A DNA stretch of 42,925 nucleotides, from the NCBI GenBank assembly GCA_015207195.1, contig JADEXJ010000039.1:1-42925 (forward strand). The letters are read 5' to 3'. The position numbers and the translations under genes are program-made. Positions 39,800 to 42,925 of this stretch are shown one piece after another. The notes below the pieces were generated by a model. It ran no database searches. It saw only the letters and a program-made list of their open reading frames with translations, and had not been told where the DNA came from. Origin of the DNA: Pleurocapsales cyanobacterium LEGE 10410. GTDB lineage: Bacteria > Cyanobacteriota > Cyanobacteriia > Cyanobacteriales > Xenococcaceae. The stretch's first letter is position 1. Each line of letters begins with the position of its first letter.

Positions 39800-41191
39800 A
39801 TGAATATTGCTACCTCTGAACCATCTTTGTTCCAGTTAACTCAGAACTTAGATGATCCTCTCGTTTCTCAGGCTATTGGAGCAGAAACTCTAAAATCCTA
39901 TATTAGTAGTATTGTTGAATTATTAATAGAACGACAACTCCAAGTAACAGTTTGGGTCAAATTGCCTCAAACAAAAAGCTGGCTAAATCAACTACAAAAG
40001 CTACAGCAAGACGGTAATGCGGAGCGTATTTTTCTGTGTAGCAGCTATAGAAACAGCGCAGTCTTACCGTTATTTCAAAATGACTCTAAAACCTCAGTCG
40101 TTCCCCTCGTATTTAAAAAAAATTCTACCCTACAACGAGAGTCTTTTTTAATTGTTTTATCGGCTGATTTTTGCAGTTTGGCACTGGCACAATGGCAAAA
40201 AAGCAAAATTCAAATCGACTCTTCGGGTAAAAGATTACAACAACCCTACCTGGAAATGGTTTCTAGCTTCTCCCCCCAGACAATTTACTCTGTCTTGTCG
40301 GGAATTCAAAAAAACATTATTTTAAATACCAATTTTTTGCAAGACGAAGATTTGAGAATTAAAACCGACATTGAGGTAAAATCCGCTCTGTTGGGTGACC
40401 TAATTTTCAAGCAGATCAAACATCATGAAATCATCCAAAACAAATTAAACTCCCCCGCCAAAACCAATCAAATTCCCGAACCAAACACTACTGTATTAGG
40501 ACTGCATGAAGATTTCCTCAATAACTTAGTCCAAGAATTGCGATCGCCTATTACCCATATGAAAACCGCTCTCAGTTTATTAGAGTCTAAACAAATCAAG
40601 GGAGAACAACGTCAGCGTTATCTAGAGCTAGTCAGTAATGAGTGCGATCGCCAAAACTCCTTAGTCAACGGTTTATTAGGGCTGTTGCAGCTAGACACTC
40701 CGATTGAGGCAGAACATTTGCGCTTGAATGACGTGGTACCAGGCATAGTCAGTACTTATCAACCCTTAGCCGAAGAAAAAGACATCCAGTTAGGTTACAC
40801 AATTTCCGCCAACCTGCCGTCAATCACTTGTCCTCTAGCTTGGTTTAGGCAGATTCTGATCAATCTACTTAACAATAGTTTGCAGTTTACTCCACCACAG
40901 GGCAGGGTATCGGTTCAGGCAGTACCCAAAAATGACGGCGAGTACGTAGAAATTTCGGTGATAGATACGGGGGTAGGCATTGCTAACCAAGAAATCAATA
41001 AAATTTTTGATGGATTTTATCGTACCAAACCCAGTACCAACAAAAAAGGTACAGGGGCAGGTTTGGGTTTAACCCTCGTACAACAGCTAATCCAACGCTG
41101 TGGAGGATCTATTTCTGCCAGCAGCAAAGTTGGTAAAGGAACAACCTTTAAGATATTGATGCCTGCCGTACCAGCCGAACTAACTCAGTGA
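39800..41191 (+). CDS. Sensor histidine kinase-like protein lacking the phospho-acceptor His
   Basis: The 463 residues comprise an N-terminal sensory region (about 1-200), a dimerisation helix pair and an ATPase domain. The H-box reads FLNNLVQELRSPITHMKTAL, with Gln245 (codon CAA) where the phosphorylated His should be. The ATPase domain is intact: N box LINLLNNSLQFTPP at about 353-366, G1 box DTGVGI at 389-394, F box IFDGFYR and G2 box GTGAGLGL at 417-424. It should therefore bind and hydrolyse ATP but not autophosphorylate in the usual way. No membrane segment is seen. It ends within the convergent histidine-kinase-like gene, overlapping it by seven bases. Confidence 0.88.
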   Translation: MNIATSEPSLFQLTQNLDDPLVSQAIGAETLKSYISSIVELLIERQLQVTVWVKLPQTKSWLNQLQKLQQDGNAERIFLCSSYRNSAVLPLFQNDSKTSVVPLVFKKNSTLQRESFLIVLSADFCSLALAQWQKSKIQIDSSGKRLQQPYLEMVSSFSPQTIYSVLSGIQKNIILNTNFLQDEDLRIKTDIEVKSALLGDLIFKQIKHHEIIQNKLNSPAKTNQIPEPNTTVLGLHEDFLNNLVQELRSPITHMKTALSLLESKQIKGEQRQRYLELVSNECDRQNSLVNGLLGLLQLDTPIEAEHLRLNDVVPGIVSTYQPLAEEKDIQLGYTISANLPSITCPLAWFRQILINLLNNSLQFTPPQGRVSVQAVPKNDGEYVEISVIDTGVGIANQEINKIFDGFYRTKPSTNKKGTGAGLGLTLVQQLIQRCGGSISASSKVGKGTTFKILMPAVPAELTQ

Positions 41192-42810
41192 TTGGGAATC
41201 AAAGATTGGGAAGGAGGATTGAGTTCTTGGCTAGAATTTTTGGGCGAATTATTCAAAGGCAGAAAGATAGTTAACTCTTTGCCTTGTTCTTGCCTTTGTC
41301 TGACGGTGAGTTTGCCTCCTAGAGCCTGAAAAATGTTTTTGGTTACATCCAGGTTAAGGCTCAAACAACCCGTTGCTGGTTGAAAAGTGAGTAGTTGACC
41401 CAAAGATTTCAAAGGATTATCAAGATTGCTTGCTTGAGAGAGTACCTGTAACTTGAGTCGATCGCCTGCCGTAGAAACTTTGACATCTATATGTCCTCCA
41501 GTAGGCAAACTACGGGTACAGCTTTCCATCAACCCAGTCAACACAGTATCTAACATACCAGGGTCGCTAACTATCTTAGGTAGTTGTTGGGGCAGGGTAA
41601 AGTCTAGATCGACATTGCGTCGTTTCGCTTTTGCTTGCCAACGAGGAATACTTTGCTGAAATACTTGTTCTAGGGGGAACGGTACCAATTCAACAGGTTT
41701 AGCCGAAGGCGGAGTAGACTGCAATTCCGCAGCACGGAAAATCAATTCCATCCGCTCTATTTGTTCGGTACACTCGCGGTCAATAGTTTGTAGTCGCTCG
41801 ACCACGTTGGGTTTAAAATCTTGCTTGCGTTTGAGCAGTAGCTTAGTCAGAGTCCGAATAGTCGTCAACGGCGTTCTGACTTCGTGGGTAAGAGCCTGCA
41901 ACAACTCCATTTCTAGGTAGCTGGTAGCTCCTTTGGTGGCAAAAGCCGACTGAAAATTTGATTTGGATTCTGAGGTGGCGGGAATAGGCTCTACCTGACG
42001 AGTTCGGGGTAACACAGTACTCAGATCGGGCAAATTCTGTAGTAACTCACGACTAAAGCTAGTTACTAGGCGGTAGTCAGGAGTTGGGGGGGCAAACTGC
42101 TCTACCAAATCATCAAGCTGTTCTAAATGAGTATAATTAGCGATTACCAAGCGCGATCGCAAGGTAGTCCAAACCTGACCCAAAGTCAAAGGATCGAAGG
42201 AAAAATGAAATTTAGCTTCTCCTTGTGGATCTTCTCCTAAAACCATGACCAAGCCAAAATTAGCGGTCAAAATTAGACAAAACTGTTCTTGAGCGATCGG
42301 ATCTTGAGGAATTAGAGGCAGCTCAATTACCGACCCGATATCTTCGGCTGCTGGAGTATCCACAGCCTGACGACAGGGCATCAAAGCATTGACGTTGAAA
42401 GCATCGGTGGTAAATACTGCTGATTGGAAGCTAGAGACTAGAGTAGCGTGGCTTAATAATGGTACGGGGGCGGAAAAAATCAAACCCTGCTTTTCAGATG
42501 GTATTGTCTCCTGGTTATGTTTTATTTCGGCTAAAAGAAGTTTTTCGACCGAGGCGATCGCACTACGCCATTCTCTTTGCGCTTTTAAATCTGCCAGACG
42601 GTTCTTTTCGCTGTAATATTTCTGTCCTGGCTGTTCCTCTAATCGAGCATTAGAATAAGCATGATCGTTAGTGCTTTCTGTCTGTAGTTCTCGATTAAGC
42701 ACATCGCTTAAATTTTGCAGTAACCAGTTTTGCACTTTTCTTCCGCCTCCTCTTACTTCTCTGATCTTAAGTAGTACCCAAATGAAAACAATTAAAGATA
42801 ATACTTCCAA
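41185..42810 (-). CDS. Sensor histidine kinase-like protein with degenerate ATPase domain
   Basis: The 541-residue protein begins with a TTG codon (an in-frame TAG lies just upstream) and a membrane helix (LSLIVFIWVLLKI). A sensor region (about 80-260) with FCLILTANFGLVMVLGED resembles the corresponding part of its convergent neighbour. The H-box ELLQALTHEVRTPLTTIRTL is canonical, with His309. The ATPase domain is degraded: N box reads DTVLTGLMESCTRSL with no Asn; no DxGxG G1 box is seen; and the G2 box is replaced by TGCLSLNLDV. It should accept phosphate but not bind ATP normally. No response regulator is adjacent. Confidence 0.88.
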   Translation of the reverse strand: MEVLSLIVFIWVLLKIREVRGGGRKVQNWLLQNLSDVLNRELQTESTNDHAYSNARLEEQPGQKYYSEKNRLADLKAQREWRSAIASVEKLLLAEIKHNQETIPSEKQGLIFSAPVPLLSHATLVSSFQSAVFTTDAFNVNALMPCRQAVDTPAAEDIGSVIELPLIPQDPIAQEQFCLILTANFGLVMVLGEDPQGEAKFHFSFDPLTLGQVWTTLRSRLVIANYTHLEQLDDLVEQFAPPTPDYRLVTSFSRELLQNLPDLSTVLPRTRQVEPIPATSESKSNFQSAFATKGATSYLEMELLQALTHEVRTPLTTIRTLTKLLLKRKQDFKPNVVERLQTIDRECTEQIERMELIFRAAELQSTPPSAKPVELVPFPLEQVFQQSIPRWQAKAKRRNVDLDFTLPQQLPKIVSDPGMLDTVLTGLMESCTRSLPTGGHIDVKVSTAGDRLKLQVLSQASNLDNPLKSLGQLLTFQPATGCLSLNLDVTKNIFQALGGKLTVRQRQEQGKELTIFLPLNNSPKNSSQELNPPSQSLIPNH

Positions 42811-42925
42811 TTTGTCTTGATACTATCTGTTTTCTTGCTGCTTGACCAAGATGTAAAACCGAACTAAAGAAGTCGCAATCGCCGATATGTTTTTAACCTG
42901 AGTTAGTAGTTAGTCCCTAAAGGGA
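42811..42925. other. Right window edge: upstream region of the histidine-kinase-like gene
   Basis: No gene seen. It ends with AGTTAGTAGTTAGTCCCTAA and AGGGA: two heptamer-like units and the half-palindrome TCCCTAAAGGGA, related to the repeats at 6259 and 7691, cut by the window edge. Confidence 0.4.

Noticed and set aside
1-42925. Regulatory meaning for each GCGATCGC octamer
   Set aside because: HIP1 octamers are spread over genes and spacers genome-wide in many cyanobacteria; only their paired placement in the junction repeats is treated as notable.
1-42925. tRNA, rRNA or riboswitch genes
   Set aside because: No cloverleaf with a T-loop consensus, no rRNA-like stretch and no riboswitch core recognised on reading the spacers; a covariance-model search would be decisive.

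Overview
The window is cyanobacterial chromosome. The octamer GCGATCGC (HIP1) is scattered through genes and spacers, and several genes are cyanobacterial hallmarks: ndhM, hoxU/hoxY, a DevB/DevC exporter, XisH/XisI, pentapeptide-repeat proteins and an iron-uptake-type porin. Coding density is moderate and spacers are rich in heptanucleotide tandem arrays and palindromic repeats. Pseudogenes and fragments are frequent, so this looks like a large, plastic genome of a colonial or filamentous cyanobacterium. Pleurocapsales-like is a guess from general feel, not a demonstrated assignment.

1-8.6 kb: a porin tail; a truncated cbiM (cobalt/nickel ECF component); an amylosucrase broken by one frameshift; a four-gene minus-strand operon for sulfide/persulfide handling (ETHE1-like dioxygenase, TauE-like exporter, rhodanese-DUF2892, unknown) behind an AT-rich palindrome; hoxY and hoxU of the bidirectional NiFe hydrogenase without hoxE, hoxF or hoxH beside them; an hpt fragment; a MITE-like element; a LOG-family protein.

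8.9-20.7 kb: two GNAT acetyltransferases; an internally deleted methyltransferase copy; a DUF1778 antitoxin with a wrecked toxin; a hybrid remnant of xisH followed by intact xisI; then devB and three devC permeases interrupted by a SAM methyltransferase, with no devA. After that come a protein with duplicated helical repeats, two pentapeptide-repeat proteins and two small unknown genes.

21-28.3 kb: an RND efflux system, with membrane-fusion protein and permease on the same strand, separated by two DoxX proteins, an exported metallo-beta-lactamase-fold protein and a GNAT enzyme.

28.4-32.5 kb: a uridine-kinase-like gene, then a toxin-antitoxin island: hicBA, an orphan HicB-like gene, two DUF433/DUF5615 pairs and a RelE-like pair. 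Every junction between modules carries one copy, whole or half, of a same-orientation repeat. Its first half is homologous to an internal segment of the RND permease gene just upstream. This is the strongest candidate for something undescribed.

32.5-42.9 kb: mostly housekeeping genes (moaE, ppa, ndhM, a fatty-acid-hydroxylase-like protein, mtnA, an FAD oxidoreductase, a histone-deacetylase-like hydrolase). It ends with two convergent histidine kinases with complementary defects: one has an intact ATPase domain but Gln in place of the phospho-acceptor His, and the other has the His but a degraded ATPase domain. All calls come from reading the sequence by eye; no database search was run.
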